DNA of 64,000 nt. Origin: Nothopassalora personata (taxonomy: Eukaryota > Ascomycota > Dothideomycetes > Mycosphaerellales > Mycosphaerellaceae). Under the pieces are notes generated by a model, which had not been told where the DNA came from, did not search any database, and worked only from the letters and a program-made list of their open reading frames with translations. The position numbers and the translations under genes are program-made. The stretch spans positions 682,001 through 746,000 of the forward strand of contig CM066299.1 in the NCBI GenBank assembly GCA_033816765.1. Direction: 5' to 3'. Position 1 is the stretch's first letter. Every line of letters begins with the position of its first letter. Of the stretch, positions 12,249 to 23,073 are shown in pieces.

Positions 12249-12310
12249 GGCAGAGCCATGACGCCGACTGCAAAAGTAGCGAAAGCGGCGGTTAGGTATG
12301 TGCGCTGCGT

Positions 12311-15189
12311 GACGGTTGTGTGTCGATTCTGTCGTTGAACATGGATCGAGCCTTGAGCCGCCTTGCCGCTGTGCTGTGGCGAATCCTTGGTTGCTGTCTA
12401 GCAAACTGCTGATGATCGTGTCCTCTTGTGCTTGCGAAGATTATCTTGGACAGTGTTGGCATAACAGATCATCTTATGTATGCTCCGCTTCGGAACACAT
12501 GTTCACGGTCGCCAAGGGTGCGTGAAAATTCAGTGAATGTGATGAATGGTATCGCACATGGCAGCCGGCACCAAGTAAGCATAGTGCCCTGGCGAACCCC
12601 AAGTCCTCGCTGCGACGAGAACAACAACTTGCTGCCCACCGTCAGCGGTCTTCTGCGGAATGCCATGAACCTCAGCCGTGTGCTTCGCGATAGCTCTTGC
12701 TTGATCATGACGAGGCTATCGGAAGCTGTTGACTGACTGGGAACTTGGAAGTCCTTGCGAGCTATTTGTGTGATCTCGCCTACCAGTTGTACGTATGAGT
12801 AAGCACCCAATCAAAGGCGCAACCGCTTCACAAGCAGGGGTCTCTGAACGGCCAGCCATGACCAGAGAGCTGTTCCGATGTGGGAATGATCATCACTCAT
12901 CAATGACTTTTGGTGGGCGGGAGGCCAAAATAGTAGCATCAAGGTTTGTTGGTAACAACGACGTGCAGTAACTGCAGGCGGATCAAAGTGCTCCGTGGTC
13001 GGTATTGTTGGTCGATTCTTTCTCTGGAGAGACCCGTAGGCTGCGTCCGTGGCTGTCATGACGAACGTGAAGTCATCGTCTTTTATCAGACAGCCAACTT
13101 GCTTTTGCGGAGCGGCAAGGATCATTGAGTTACGAAGAGTTGATCCATGTCAGGAAGGATGCGCTACCAAAGATAGCTAACCATGTCCGGCATCGCTGAA
13201 AAATGACTGTCTCAACGTCAGTGCATGGCGTTTCGACACTGCGTTCTCACCTCGTCATCAGTATGTATAGTCGTAAGACCCAGTACACCGCTCACATGCA
13301 GGTGAATCCGAACCACTGGCCGCGGACCAAGGCGCTGACAGCCAACGACAGAGGCCTCAGCCCTGGGGAGCCATCATGAGAGTCTGGCCAACATGTCCGG
13401 AATATCTTTCCACGTAACCAATCACCATTGAGAATGACCGGAGCGATGGTTTGCAGGTCAGGATTCGGCCGGTTCGCCATCATCCTAGCAAATGCAGCAT
13501 GGGGACAGGTCGACCACTGACCGGCTGCCTACAGCTGTTGGTTCTGGCGCGTTTGAGAGTTTGTACTGGAACCCTACCGTTGAGCATCACCTGTAAGTAA
13601 GAGCCGCGGTGGTTCGCGCCGCGCACATCTATAGTGATGCACATGAGCTAGCTCACGGTTGAGTTGCCTCATTTTCCACGGTCTAGGCAAAATGTCCCGA
13701 AGCAAACTTTTGGTTTCCATGGGCAACAAATGCGGAGCTAAGTGCACATAATGGCGCTTTGCATGCCATTTCAGTTGCCGCATCTCGAGTTCCATGCCGC
13801 TCTCGTGATATTCGGATCTTGCTGAGGCACGAGACAGCAGCTGGGACTGTCGCCATTCCAGCTGTGAAGCACAAGCCAGCGCTCGCCACGCCATTGTGTC
13901 GTCGTGTGCGATGCGGACATTATGACGGTCATACTGTCAAGTATATTGAAGCACACAAAGCATGCACTATGAGGTTCGCGGAGAAGATCGAGTGACTGTG
14001 ACTCCTTACAATGGTAGCTTAGTCTAAGGCTGCTGATAATGTCTTAATTCGCTGATTCCGGGTAGAACCATCGATATGTTGTCGACGAATTTCGAGTGAT
14101 GCAGGTGAGCCGCCACTTGGATGCTTGGTACCTGCTGCATGATTGATGCGTTGTCGATCGCTTGCCGATGCTGCTACAAACCCCATTGCGAACAATGCAC
14201 ATGATGAATACAGTAGTCAATGGCATCACTATCATATTGTAGAGGTCCCAAGATGAGCTGAGATCAAGCGGTCTAGAATACCTCATTATGACTTCGTGCT
14301 ACATAGAAAAGGGTCCATCAAAGACCCGACCATGACCGTTGCCAATCCCCGCCCAACGCCTTTTACTTCTACCCTTTGGGTACATTCCTTCGACATTGAT
14401 GGCATGTGACATTGCAAGATTCTGAGCAAGTGGTTCCAGCTTGTAACACTTCCGTAGGACCCGTCCGGCTCCCACTCCACGTGGATGACCACGCGAGAGA
14501 GTGTCGCCTGTGCCAATCATGAGTTTGCCGATCGGCACTGCAGACGACTCCTGCAGGCCTGTCCCAGCGATGATCCAAACCTCTGGGAAAAGAAACTTTT
14601 ATGCCAGCTAAGCTTCCAACATAGTCTGTTGTTACCAGCATTGCCACCAGAATTTGGAACGCTTGGTTGTCCGAGACGAACCCAAGTGAGCTTTGAATGC
14701 TCACGTCATACTCGCATCCAACAGCATCGCTATGGGAGCTCTCTTGGCGGGCCTGATGGGTGCAAGTGCATCCCTGACATGGCAGGTTTTGTGCCTGGCT
14801 TTGCGTCTACTGTTGGCGTGTAGTTCATGCTTCTGGCGGAACAGACCAGTAGAACTACTGCTGCCAAACCTTCGGCCGTAAATTTCAGAGCACCCTTGAC
14901 CGCCTTAAGCTGACCGGACAAGAGGATGACCAAGACGTTCTTGCCTGCACATTGTTGTTAGTCATACCAAAGATAGCAGTACGTTCCTGGGTATAGATCC
15001 GACTTCGCCGTTCAGGAACAAGGCATGGAGCTGACGACGATCTATAAGATGGCGCATTGCAGACACCCGATCGAGAAGCATCATCACCACAGCAGTCCAA
15101 CAGACTAGCACCAAAGCCACTCAGCAGCAGTTCCGAGTCCCGTCTTTGCAGCAACACCAGCTTCAAGAAGGGCTACCCTATCAGCAATA
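12311..15189. other. 2.9 kb without a supportable gene
   Basis: Many short overlapping frames on both strands, none with clear coding bias or a recognised domain. A minus-strand stretch at 14730-14940 preceded by CTAAC and CAG-like splice signals could be a gene remnant, but I cannot complete it. No RNA gene or repeat noticed. Confidence 0.4.
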
Positions 15190-15706
15190 ATGCAATTCAA
15201 GCAGATCGCCGCCATCATCACCTCTTGCGTCGCCCTCTGTAACGCAGCAGCTCTTCCAGAAGCTGTAGCCGATCAGGTACAATCATGAACTGATCATGAA
15301 AGCACAAATCGACACTGACATACCACAGCGTCCCGCCCGTGAGGTTGCAGCACCAAACGACAACCTCATGGCTCGAAACCTTGACCGAGACGTAAAGCAC
15401 GTCCGCAAGCTTATGGCTCGTGCCGAACAAGCAGAACGACTGGCCGACAAGCTCCAGACCCGAGAGGCCGAAGAAGCTGCCCTCCTGGCCCGCGAAGCGC
15501 ATATCTCAAAGGCGAAGCTCGTTGCTCGTAACTTGATCGGCTACAGCCGCGAAGATGACGAACGCTTTGACGGCCTGGACGCGAATGTCCTAGGCCTTGT
15601 TCGCGTTCGCGTGGGCGAAGAAGAGGAGGATTCTCGCGAGAGTTATTACCAATATTACCCCCCTTACACATACCGTCAGTGGTGCAAGTACTACAGACGC
15701 TGCTAG
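15190..15706 (+). CDS. small secreted protein, two exons
   Basis: Exon 1 15190-15276, intron 15277-15328 (52 nt, GTACAA..CACTGAC..CAG), exon 2 15329-15706; 154 aa. Exon 1 encodes a clear signal peptide (M-Q-F-K-Q-I-A-A-I-I-T-S-C-V-A-L-C-N-A-A). The mature part is charged and probably helical (repeated A-E-Q-A-E-R, T-R-E-A-E-E-A-A), then ends in a Tyr-rich tail (Y-Y-Q-Y-Y-P-P-Y-T-Y-R-Q-W-C-K-Y-Y-R-R-C) with two cysteines eight residues apart. No known domain. It resembles its broken neighbours at 9.6-12.3 kb and 16.8-17.1 kb in layout: a short signal-peptide exon region and a Tyr/Arg-rich C-terminus. A candidate secreted effector or cell-wall-associated protein; that role is inference. Confidence 0.7.
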
Positions 15707-15983
15707 AGGAGTCCCGAAAGGTGATATGGCGTTGGGATTGGTAATGACAGAGAAGGCCGGTACAATGAATGAATGACGTAGACGGGCTCAGGTAGACGGT
15801 GTAACGATCTTTGCATTGCGTGAGTACGTCGCCTTTTCGTCACACTATTGCTCCCTTTCGTGCTTCATACTGGCCTTGCATGATCACCTCCCCTTTCACA
15901 AACTTGCAAATCCGACAATGTGTCATTATAGCTCAGCTTGGTATCGATCTTCTTGAGAACGCCGCATTTCATCAAAGAAAACC
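15707..15983. other. intergenic
   Basis: 3' flank of the small secreted gene; nothing recognised. Confidence 0.5.
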
Positions 15984-16425
15984 GGTGAATTACACCCATA
16001 GGGACAATTATGTCGTTTATTACTCCCATAAGGACTTATAGGGATGCCATATTACTGCCATAGGGACACATTATGGCAGACTTTAGCTTTGCAGCAGTAC
16101 CTATATCAGAATGTAACTTTTTGCACCTACAGCGTCGTTAGCCGTTGTTGCTACAGATAATTGAACTTAGAGACGGATGTAATAAGATGGGGTCCATTAG
16201 TGTAGGGCAAGTCTGTATTAGTCGTCAATATAGTGCATAATGCTAGCTATATCGTCCTTCTTTAGGAGATAGATATATTAAGATTGCTTAACTTACTTAG
16301 TTAGATATATTGGCATACCTATGCATAATAGTAGTGCCATTATAACCCTAGGAAGGAGGCTGCCATAATGTGTCCCTATAGCAGTAATTTAGCATCCCTA
16401 TAAGTCCCTATGGGAGTAATTCACC
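15984..16425. mobile_element. MITE-like element, copy A
   Basis: Begins GGTGAATTAC and ends GTAATTCACC; the inverted ends extend as GGTGAATTAC(A/T)CCCATAGGGAC. A subterminal copy at about 16013-16085 pairs with the last 70 bases, so the left end carries the terminal unit twice. No coding capacity. About 300 bp of the interior and right end recur near 22540-22853, which shows it is a repeated family. No clear target duplication. Confidence 0.7.
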
Positions 16426-16816
16426 CAAAAGCTTATTCTAGCATCGATGCCATATTCTCCAGCCATGGCTGATTGTATAAGGGCATAAGCTTGACAAGTC
16501 TCGTATCTTGAGACCAGAGCGTTCCATTTCGTATCTACTATTGTTGGACAGCATGGGACTAGAATGTATGGTCAAGTGGCCACGTGCCAGTCACCGAAGC
16601 ACTATAAGATGCTTGTTTCTCTACACAGGTCGAAGTGATCATTCTGCACAACATCCAATAGATTATTCCTGCAACAGCGACGGAGATCATCAGCAGCCAA
16701 GCATAAGCAAGCTCAGTCGATCAGGACCTGCACAACATATACCATACTTGCCCGACCACCTTGAAAGCGACTACTCGAGCAACCTACAGAGCACTCCCAA
16801 TTCCCTCAGCGCGGAC
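16426..16816. other. 5' flank of the next secreted-protein gene
   Basis: No gene seen; a plus-strand frame 16508-16846 has no coding character. Confidence 0.4.
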
Positions 16817-17119
16817 ATGCAACTCACACTCTTCGTGGCGGCTTGAGCCTCAATGGCTTCAGCTCTACCAGTTGCAAACCCCAATGTAAGCACATGCCGA
16901 TACATCTCCTGCTGCCATGCAGCTGACACTCCCATCTAGACCAACGGGCTAGTAGCACTCGATCCCTCTCTAAGGCTTAGATACAACGAGTTCGATCCCC
17001 TCAATCGATATACATATAAAAACATCGGAAACTATGACCGCTATGGCCTGCAGCGGGGCGGGCTCTACAGAGAGAGAGGTAGAGGCGACGGGCATGATAT
17101 TCGGTTTATCGACCCATAA
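16817..17119 (+). pseudogene. small secreted protein with stop in signal peptide, two exons
   Basis: Exon 1 16817-16885 (M-Q-L-T-L-F-V-A-A, then TGA at 16844-16846, then A-S-M-A-S-A-L-P-V-A), intron 16886-16939 (54 nt, GTAAGC..GCTGAC..TAG), exon 2 16940-17119 ending TAA. Exon 2 reads as a Tyr/Arg/Gly-rich protein (R-L-R-Y-N-E-F-D, N-Y-D-R-Y-G-L-Q-R-G-G). Splice sites, signal peptide and C-terminal frame are otherwise intact, so the TGA is the only visible lesion. A restart at the internal ATG would lose most of the signal peptide. Same general design as the gene at 15190. Confidence 0.55.
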
Positions 17120-18136
17120 ATCAAGTATGGTGATGTTGTGCAGCAGACCAATACTCTGGATGGTCGCCCTGTAACGATTGAAGGAGGCGTTAGTTGCGCA
17201 GAGTTCGATGAACATAGTTTGTGTACGAAAACTATTGCGAAATAGGCTTCTCCAGTGGATTGTATCGGACAAGACAGTAGCGAAAGCTTGAGGCGGCGTC
17301 GTGTATTCATGGTCGATATCAAGAATGTGGTGTTCTCATTTCATGCTCTTAGATGTTCTGCTTACTTTCGCCACGTACCTTCTTGCAAAGACGTTCACCG
17401 GCAGCACCGCACCCCGAGGGCAGGATTACTGCTGTGTCCGAAGTTTTCCAGCCTTCCGGCTTGTTAATTGAAGAGCTGAAAGTAGGAAAGGCTGTCGTCG
17501 ACCAGGTCTTAATGAGTTCGCTTCGTGGCAAGATCCCTAGCCGATTGTCCCTAACCACCTTCTGTCCAGGAGCTCTCGCTCTGTCTCTTCACTCAGGTAT
17601 ACGTCAAGACCTCCTGACGGCTACATTATATCTTTCCTCGGGGCATTGCCTTTTGCTCGACGCCATGTCCGTGCGCAAACTCAGACGCTACCACTATGAT
17701 GCCAACATCGATTGATCTGGATGGCACCTTGTCTCAACTTGGAGTCTCTCGCGACAGAGAATCTTACGGCGAATTGCTCCTACAGGGTGCATTATGTCAA
17801 GAATCACCCTTACAGGACTATTATGTAGAAACTTACTTTTATAGGGTGTTTTCAGGTGACATTATTACTCCTATAGCTCGATATCACGAATCAGAAGACA
17901 GTGGGCTGTACTTCTCGACTTAAGGTACTTTATAGCAAAGCGCCTTGGCGAAGAGGCGTCGTGAACAAACCGCAGCGGCTAACGGCTCAGTCCCGTGTAT
18001 ATCGTACGTTGACTGGAATTTGGAAGTGATTGCGTCAACAACGGCTCAACCAGCTGAGACACGCTGTATGATGTCTTTTCAAGCCACTGTCATCATGGTC
18101 TTGGCTGCTATCTATGGTTCTTGGCAGTGACTCTTG
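17120..18136. other. no supportable gene
   Basis: Several overlapping frames (for example 17353-17715 plus and 17349-17558 minus) with no consistent coding signal. Around 17780-17870 short phrases like those in the MITE (GGGTGCATTATGT, TTATAGGG) may be a very old copy. Confidence 0.3.
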
Positions 18137-18565
18137 ATGCTTACGAACATTGTCACCAGGAGCAATAACAATAACAACGCCCGGTCAAAGGATTTGCGTG
18201 TAAGTGAAATGGTAACCGACTGCATAGACATTCGTCTCCTGAGCAAGCTGGAAAATACTCTTCCATCCACCAGGATTCAAGACGAAGTAAGCAATCTATC
18301 GAGAGATAAAGCAAGCGAGTCCCTACGACCTAGGGAGAAGACGGAAGCGGCCGCAAGATCAAACGCCATATCTGCACTAGTGGCAGGTTCGATGATATCG
18401 GGAGGCGCAACGAGTCCTCGAGTTGACAAGAAGAAGCGTCAGAAAAAGAAGAAACCGAAGGAGCGTAAAGATAAGATCAACGCTTTGTTTGAGCTCCTTG
18501 TCCCGCACTACTTAGATGTTGAGGACGATTACAACGATTTCCAAGAGGCAGATAATGTTGAATAA
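18137..18565 (+). CDS. hypothetical lysine-rich protein
   Basis: 142 codons from ATG 18137. Asn-rich start (S-N-N-N-N-N-A-R), a Lys/Arg-rich stretch (K-K-K-R-Q-K-K-K-K-P-K-E-R-K) that could be a nuclear localisation signal, and an acidic end (D-V-E-D-D-Y-N-D-F). No domain recognised and no sign of introns; it may be a real small gene or a fragment. Confidence 0.3.
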   Translation: MLTNIVTRSNNNNNARSKDLRVSEMVTDCIDIRLLSKLENTLPSTRIQDEVSNLSRDKASESLRPREKTEAAARSNAISALVAGSMISGGATSPRVDKKKRQKKKKPKERKDKINALFELLVPHYLDVEDDYNDFQEADNVE

Positions 18566-19063
18566 GGCCCAGGAAGAGCCAGTCTCGCGGGGTGACAGAA
18601 TCCATTAACAGAGCTAGTCAGAGAATCTTCAGAAGGATCTTCGGGAGGAATAAATCCGCGCCCAGATGGCAGGACTGTATCGCAGCAATGTATGAGGTTG
18701 GCTATCGTGTGAAAAGGTAAGTCTCAGGCGCACGTGTCCTCTAAGCCTGCTCATACCCCTCTTGATCGCAGCTCACAGAGCATTGTTTGTAGTGTTGGCG
18801 GATCACACCACAAGTTCATCAAAGCGGAAGACAAGGGCAAGGGAAGTCTCCTGGTGCCCAGGCCGCACAATCACGCTGCTCCGACGGAAGGCTGGCAGAT
18901 TTCAACATTCCGAAAGAGACTGATCCTGGATGTATAGCTGAGGTACCAGTATTCCCAGCTGAGAACCAAGACGGGATCAAAGTGACGTTTTTGGTCATTT
19001 GCTAGTCTGTTTCTACAGTATATACTACAGGATCATGGAACACAACCTGCGAGAAATCAAGCC
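18566..19063. other. intergenic, possible last exon of the next minus-strand gene
   Basis: The gene at 19064-20335 reads into a good donor (GTAAGTAAG) at its end, so a terminal exon may lie here on the minus strand; I could not fix it. Confidence 0.3.
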
Positions 19064-20335
19064 TTACTTACCACTTTGAGCAGCCTGAACGAAGTTCTCA
19101 TGCATACGGCCATATGCACCAGCCCTCATTTTTGCAAGAACTTTCTCACAAACAAGTGTTTCCCTAGCAGCGCCAAGCGCAGAATTTGCCTTGTATAGCG
19201 CAAGTGGACAAAGAACGTTCATCACACTGTTCAACGCCTGAGCGAGTTGAGCAACGGCTTCAGGCGCAGTCTTTGTGTGCCTGTCTTCAAAGAATCTGAC
19301 GGTACTGTTCTTTACGCTGAGCTCTCTCAACATTCCTCGCACGCCGAACGATGGAGCGCGGTACTCACCCTCGGGAGAGAATTGCCAAGCGAAGTAAGTG
19401 CCTTCAGCACCGTTAGCTCGAAGCACGATCTTCTTGCAGACATCTTGCCAGGCAAAGATCTGTTTTGGGTCAAGCGTACTGGCTTGCTGACTGAAGCGGA
19501 AGCTGTCGCAGGAGGATATCTTGCCCATGTTGAGGATGTGTTTGAGATCATGTGGACTGGCTTGACTGTGTCGGAAGGTTTCGCCTGCGGAGTCATTATG
19601 GATGTCAAGGACGCCAGCATTCTTCATGCCGCGGAGTAAAGCTGTGATGGAGCTGAAGCCAGGCGCTCTCTTGATCTTCATGAGCCAGTCGTCCAGGTGA
19701 ACGCCGAGATGTTCGTTGAAGAGCGTCTTGCTGGCGATACACTGTGGCTCACTCATGCTGTCGAAGTGACGAAGCCACGCAGTCTTGATAAAGATGATTT
19801 TCTTCGCGGTGGAGAGAGGGAAACTGCTGCCGTCAGTTTTCGAGACTGTCGTGATGACACGACAGTCTTCTGATGAGAAGATCCAGTGTCCTGAGTCGGG
19901 ATTGAGAGAGCCTAGTCGTCTTTGGAGGTGGGTCAGTACTGCTTGGATTTCGACTTTCGTGTTGATTGCATGACGGTGCCCAGAACCGGCAGCACCTGTT
20001 GTTGGCTGCCTGGAGTCAGTGAACGCAGGAGGTGTGATGGACATGCCATGGAAGTGGATGTACTTGGCATTACTTCCTAGCGAGGCGATCTCTTTGTCGC
20101 TGGGACTGGCAGCGTGGTCGACTTCAACTTTCCACGCACAAGGGTTAATCTTGAAGCTGTAGAGCTTCCCACATGTACTGCATCGCACATCGATGGGCTC
20201 AACGATCGTCCGGAGAACAAGATGAGTGCCGTAAGTGTCGCTGAAGTTGAAGCCAGTGGCCTGGTGCGGATGGGTAGATTGGGCGAGGATGATCGGGAAT
20301 GTGCTAGAGATACGAAGGGACGAAGGGCCTGCCAT
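19064..20335 (-). CDS. hypothetical protein, 423 aa or longer
   Basis: Long open frame from ATG at 20335 (the frame is open 32 codons further up, but this is the first ATG). It has one CxxC (C-S-T-C-G, about residue 51) and otherwise mixed alpha/beta composition; no domain recognised. The last codons before the TAA overlap a strong 5' splice site (AGTG then GTAAGTAAG, near 19070), so the true protein may continue into a downstream exon. The plus-strand frames across this region are shadows. Confidence 0.6.
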   Translation of the reverse strand: MAGPSSLRISSTFPIILAQSTHPHQATGFNFSDTYGTHLVLRTIVEPIDVRCSTCGKLYSFKINPCAWKVEVDHAASPSDKEIASLGSNAKYIHFHGMSITPPAFTDSRQPTTGAAGSGHRHAINTKVEIQAVLTHLQRRLGSLNPDSGHWIFSSEDCRVITTVSKTDGSSFPLSTAKKIIFIKTAWLRHFDSMSEPQCIASKTLFNEHLGVHLDDWLMKIKRAPGFSSITALLRGMKNAGVLDIHNDSAGETFRHSQASPHDLKHILNMGKISSCDSFRFSQQASTLDPKQIFAWQDVCKKIVLRANGAEGTYFAWQFSPEGEYRAPSFGVRGMLRELSVKNSTVRFFEDRHTKTAPEAVAQLAQALNSVMNVLCPLALYKANSALGAARETLVCEKVLAKMRAGAYGRMHENFVQAAQSGK

Positions 20336-20646
20336 TTCAATTCGTGATGCTCTCCAAATCGATCGTGATGTGAGATTGATGATACTTGTATTTAAGTAAT
20401 ACGGTTGTTGAGGAGGATTAATTGTGATCAAGGTGCAAGTATGCAGGAACGCCGCAGGGTACCCACAGGAGCATCGACTATTATCTGAACCAGTACCTTT
20501 GTCACTCGATGCTCTCCAAGCATAGCAGACAAAGAGCCTTCTTGACAGTAAATGTCAAAGGAAGCACAATGGAGCAGCCTCTGTAGTTAGCATGAAAGAC
20601 GCAGCAATGAGCTGATCATCGTGGACAATGAAGCACGGGGTACATC
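20336..20646. other. divergent promoter region
   Basis: About 310 bp between the divergently transcribed genes at 20335 (minus) and 20647 (plus); probably holds both promoters. No specific site recognised. Confidence 0.4.
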
Positions 20647-21868
20647 ATGCTGCTAGAGGGACGGTCAAGGAAAAGAACGTACGAAAGTGTCCTTTCAGGT
20701 GACGAAATCATCACATATTCGCCGTTGAAACGCTCTCTTATTCGGGCACAGGAGCCGGCATTCGCGCAATCACATGTAATGCCGTCACCTCTTGCTGTAC
20801 ATTGCTTGGCGTTTGCTGGACCCTTACCGTCGAAAAGCGGACGACTTTCCACAAGCTTGTTTTCTCACAACAACATTGTCGCAAAGACCTCAGCTACCCA
20901 CCATGCACAACATGTCCTGATGGCTGACATCTCAGCAGGACTGCATGACCTCAGCATCGGCGATCGCGTTGCCACTGCGGTCACGGACTTCGAGAACAAA
21001 CCGCGGCAGGCGGGAAGATAATAGCTCGAGGCAAAAGCTATTGGCATTGATAGTGCGACTGATGGCGATGAGCTCCCGCTGGGTAGCAAGAGAAATGAAT
21101 TGGCACGGTGCCTGGGTCACGCGACTTGGAGCGACCTCGTCGAGAAGCACGATGTCAACAGCGCCACCGACATCCCCGAGACAGATAATATTCGTTTCAG
21201 CATTGGCACAACGCCTCCAGTAGATCGTGCGAAGCTCGACGTCTTTCCCTCACATCTGACTGCTGGAGTCAAGGCAGTCTTCGATCAAGAAGAGCCAGAC
21301 TTCAACGCCATGCCGCTGCCAGAAGACTACGTAAGCCTGCTGCCAATTACCGATGGCATGCGTAAATTAGACTTGCACAACTCAGGCGTCGCCGAGATTG
21401 GAAGAGCGAGGGCCTCGAACCCAACGAAAATGACCGGCATTTAAGACGGCGAGAATCCAGTCGCTAGCAGAGGATACCTTAAGCTGCTGTTGGGCAGGTA
21501 CTGGTGCAATGGCTGTGATCTTGACGCAGGCTATCGAATAGAAATGGGCGATCCCTTCAATCGTGACTTCGTTGTCTAGTACTATTGTGCCCGTAGCGAA
21601 GAAGCAGCCGCGAAACTGCGGAAGGCACCGGACGACATTGAGAAAACGAGTGAGATTGGATATGGCGATTTGTGGACCCGGGAGACAGTCGAGATGGCAA
21701 AAGAACTCCAGCGGCACGCAGAGAAGGTCCGCTTGGCTCAGAATCTGCCCAGTGGCGGATGGTGTGCATGTGGCTTTTATGCTCGTCGTGGTTCACACAC
21801 TTTCGCCAGCGCTTTCAAGGAGAATCTCTGGCACTGGTCAATATACCGCACACATCTCCAGCTGACCA
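20647..21868 (+). CDS. hypothetical multi-exon gene
   Basis: One reading frame is coding-like from ATG 20647 to about 21760 but is crossed by stops that fall in intron-like segments: 21362-21445 (GTAAAT..ATGAC..AAG, 84 nt) and 21498-21596 (GTACTG..GTGAC..TAG, 99 nt). Both remove the stop and keep the frame. A third break (TAATAG at 21019-21024, before an acceptor-like ATAATAG) lacks a convincing donor, so the gene may be damaged there. The protein starts M-L-L-E-G-R-S-R-K-R-T-Y and later has a long helical stretch (E-E-A-A-A-K-L-R-K and K-E-L-Q-R-H-A-E-K). No family recognised. The 3' end is uncertain where it meets the GH55 fragment. Confidence 0.4.
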
Positions 21869-22298
21869 CTCAAAAGTCGCCGGCAAGCCTTGGTGTCCAC
21901 TTTGTGAGCACGGCCAGTCTCCATTCTCAGCCGATCTCAAGGACTATAACGTCTTACGCGACGTCACCGGCTAACGGCGCTGAAGCTTATGGTGTCAGTG
22001 ACGACAATCAAGCTATCAACGACGCAACAGTCGACGGCGGCCGCTGCGGACATGCATGCGGTCAGAATTTCACACTCCGCGCTGTGATATACTTCATTCC
22101 AGGTACCGACCGAGTCTCATCGCCCATCATCCAGTACTACTACACTCAATTCATTGGAGATGCGAACGTCGGGCCAATCATCAAGGGCTTGACAACGTTG
22201 CTGGCGTGGCTCTGGTTGACATCGACCCATACCTACGCGGTGGCGATGGTGCACAGTGGTACATCAAACAGAATCAGTTCTATCGAACGATATAGAAT
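21869..22298 (+). pseudogene. GH55 exo-beta-1,3-glucanase fragment, frameshifted
   Basis: Three consecutive segments in alternating frames match the N-terminal half of the fungal GH55 / pectate-lyase-3 fold: K-P-W-C-P-L-C-E-H-G-Q-S-P-F with D-Y-N-V-L-R-D-V (to the stop at 21974), then G-V-S-D-D-N-Q-A-I-N through D-G-G-R-C-G-H-A-C-G and S-S-P-I-I-Q-Y-Y-Y-T-Q-F-I-G-D, then V-A-L-V-D-I-D-P-Y and G-A-Q-W-Y-I-K-Q-N-Q-F. Intact relatives are about 750-950 aa with two such repeats; only about 140 aa remain. At least two frameshifts and loss of the rest make it a pseudogene. Family enzymes release glucose from beta-1,3-glucan in the wall or medium. Confidence 0.65.
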
Positions 22299-22509
22299 TT
22301 CCTTTTTGTAATCACTAGTATGCCGGACAACAACACTGCCGGCGGGCAGGTTGCCCAGTGCGCGCCCCGATGGTGACAAGAGTTATCCTTGCTGCTTTGC
22401 TGAGTGCACGCTCCCTACCACGGCGAAAAGATCACGCTGGTATACAGCTTGATGGAGTCCCCCAAGTGGGGCTGCGAGGATAACGTGGGTAGGTTTCCGT
22501 TCGCGATGA
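22299..22509. other. flank between GH55 fragment and MITE copy B
   Basis: No gene seen. The short tandem GAGATAGGGTCTAAT, repeated imperfectly near 22515-22560, marks the ragged left edge of the MITE. Confidence 0.35.
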
Positions 22510-22853
22510 GCCGGGGTCTCATGAGATAGGGTCTAATGAGATAGGGTCTAATAAGATGGGGTCCGTTATTGTAAGGTAAGTATGTATCAGTTGTCTACAT
22601 AGTGCAGATGGCTAGCTATATCGCCCTTTCCCTAGGAGGTAGATATATTAAGATTGCTTAACTTGCTTAGTGGATATATTATTATACACTATGCACGATA
22701 GTAGTGCGATTATAACCCTAGGAAGGAGGCTGCCATAATGTGTCCCTATGGCAGTAATTTGGCATCCCTATAAGTCCCTATAGGGGTATTTTTGAGATAG
22801 AGTCCATATGGGAGTAATAAACGACATAGCTGTCCCTAGGGGAGTGGTTCACC
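22510..22853. mobile_element. MITE-like element, copy B (left end ragged)
   Basis: Shares about 300 bp with copy A, for example AAGATGGGGTCC, GATATATTAAGATTGCTTAA and CCCTAGGAAGGAGGCTGCCA. The right end, ending GGTTCACC, is an extended version with extra TCCCTA/GGGAGTAAT units. The left terminal repeat is not seen, so the copy is truncated or rearranged. Confidence 0.6.
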
Positions 22854-23073
22854 GTTTCAGATAGCCATATGGCTTTAGTTGAGCGATATTCCTGATTGAT
22901 TATTCAGGGGCACCGCACAAGGGACAGCGTCCTGTCAGATAAACGAGAGCTGCAAGAAAATGACTCGATAACACTTTTAGTACTACTGCTTCACGAGAAC
23001 AAGAGGACGCTCTCCAATATTATCGACTTGACAGTCTAGCTGGGCATTGTGACGAGTTTGTGTGCTGGCATTA

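Larger units (their letters stand above)
9608..12310 (-). pseudogene. small secreted Tyr/Arg-rich protein, split by a Copia element
   Basis: The two flanks of the Copia insertion form one minus-strand reading frame once the element and one copy of the 5-bp duplication are ignored. The right piece (12310-12254) encodes a hydrophobic signal-peptide-like stretch (T-A-A-F-A-T-F-A-V-G-V-M-A-L-P); the left piece (9953-9608) continues in frame through S-P-A-A-A-P-R-P-E-I-D to a Tyr/Arg-rich tail (R-Y-R-Y-L-R-Y-R-Y-P-E-Y-R-Y) and a TAG stop. Further damage: the codon where a Met would be expected is ACG (12310-12308), and an in-frame TGA sits at 9880-9878 (it could instead be part of a short intron, since an ACTGAC..CAG acceptor follows). 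The product would have been a secreted protein of about 130 aa. Confidence 0.6.

Noticed and set aside
14485..14823. 112-codon plus frame and overlapping minus frames
   Set aside because: Mixed signals on both strands; I could not build a gene model.
17353..17715. 120-codon plus frame
   Set aside because: No domain, an equally open opposite strand, and no plausible promoter or exon structure.
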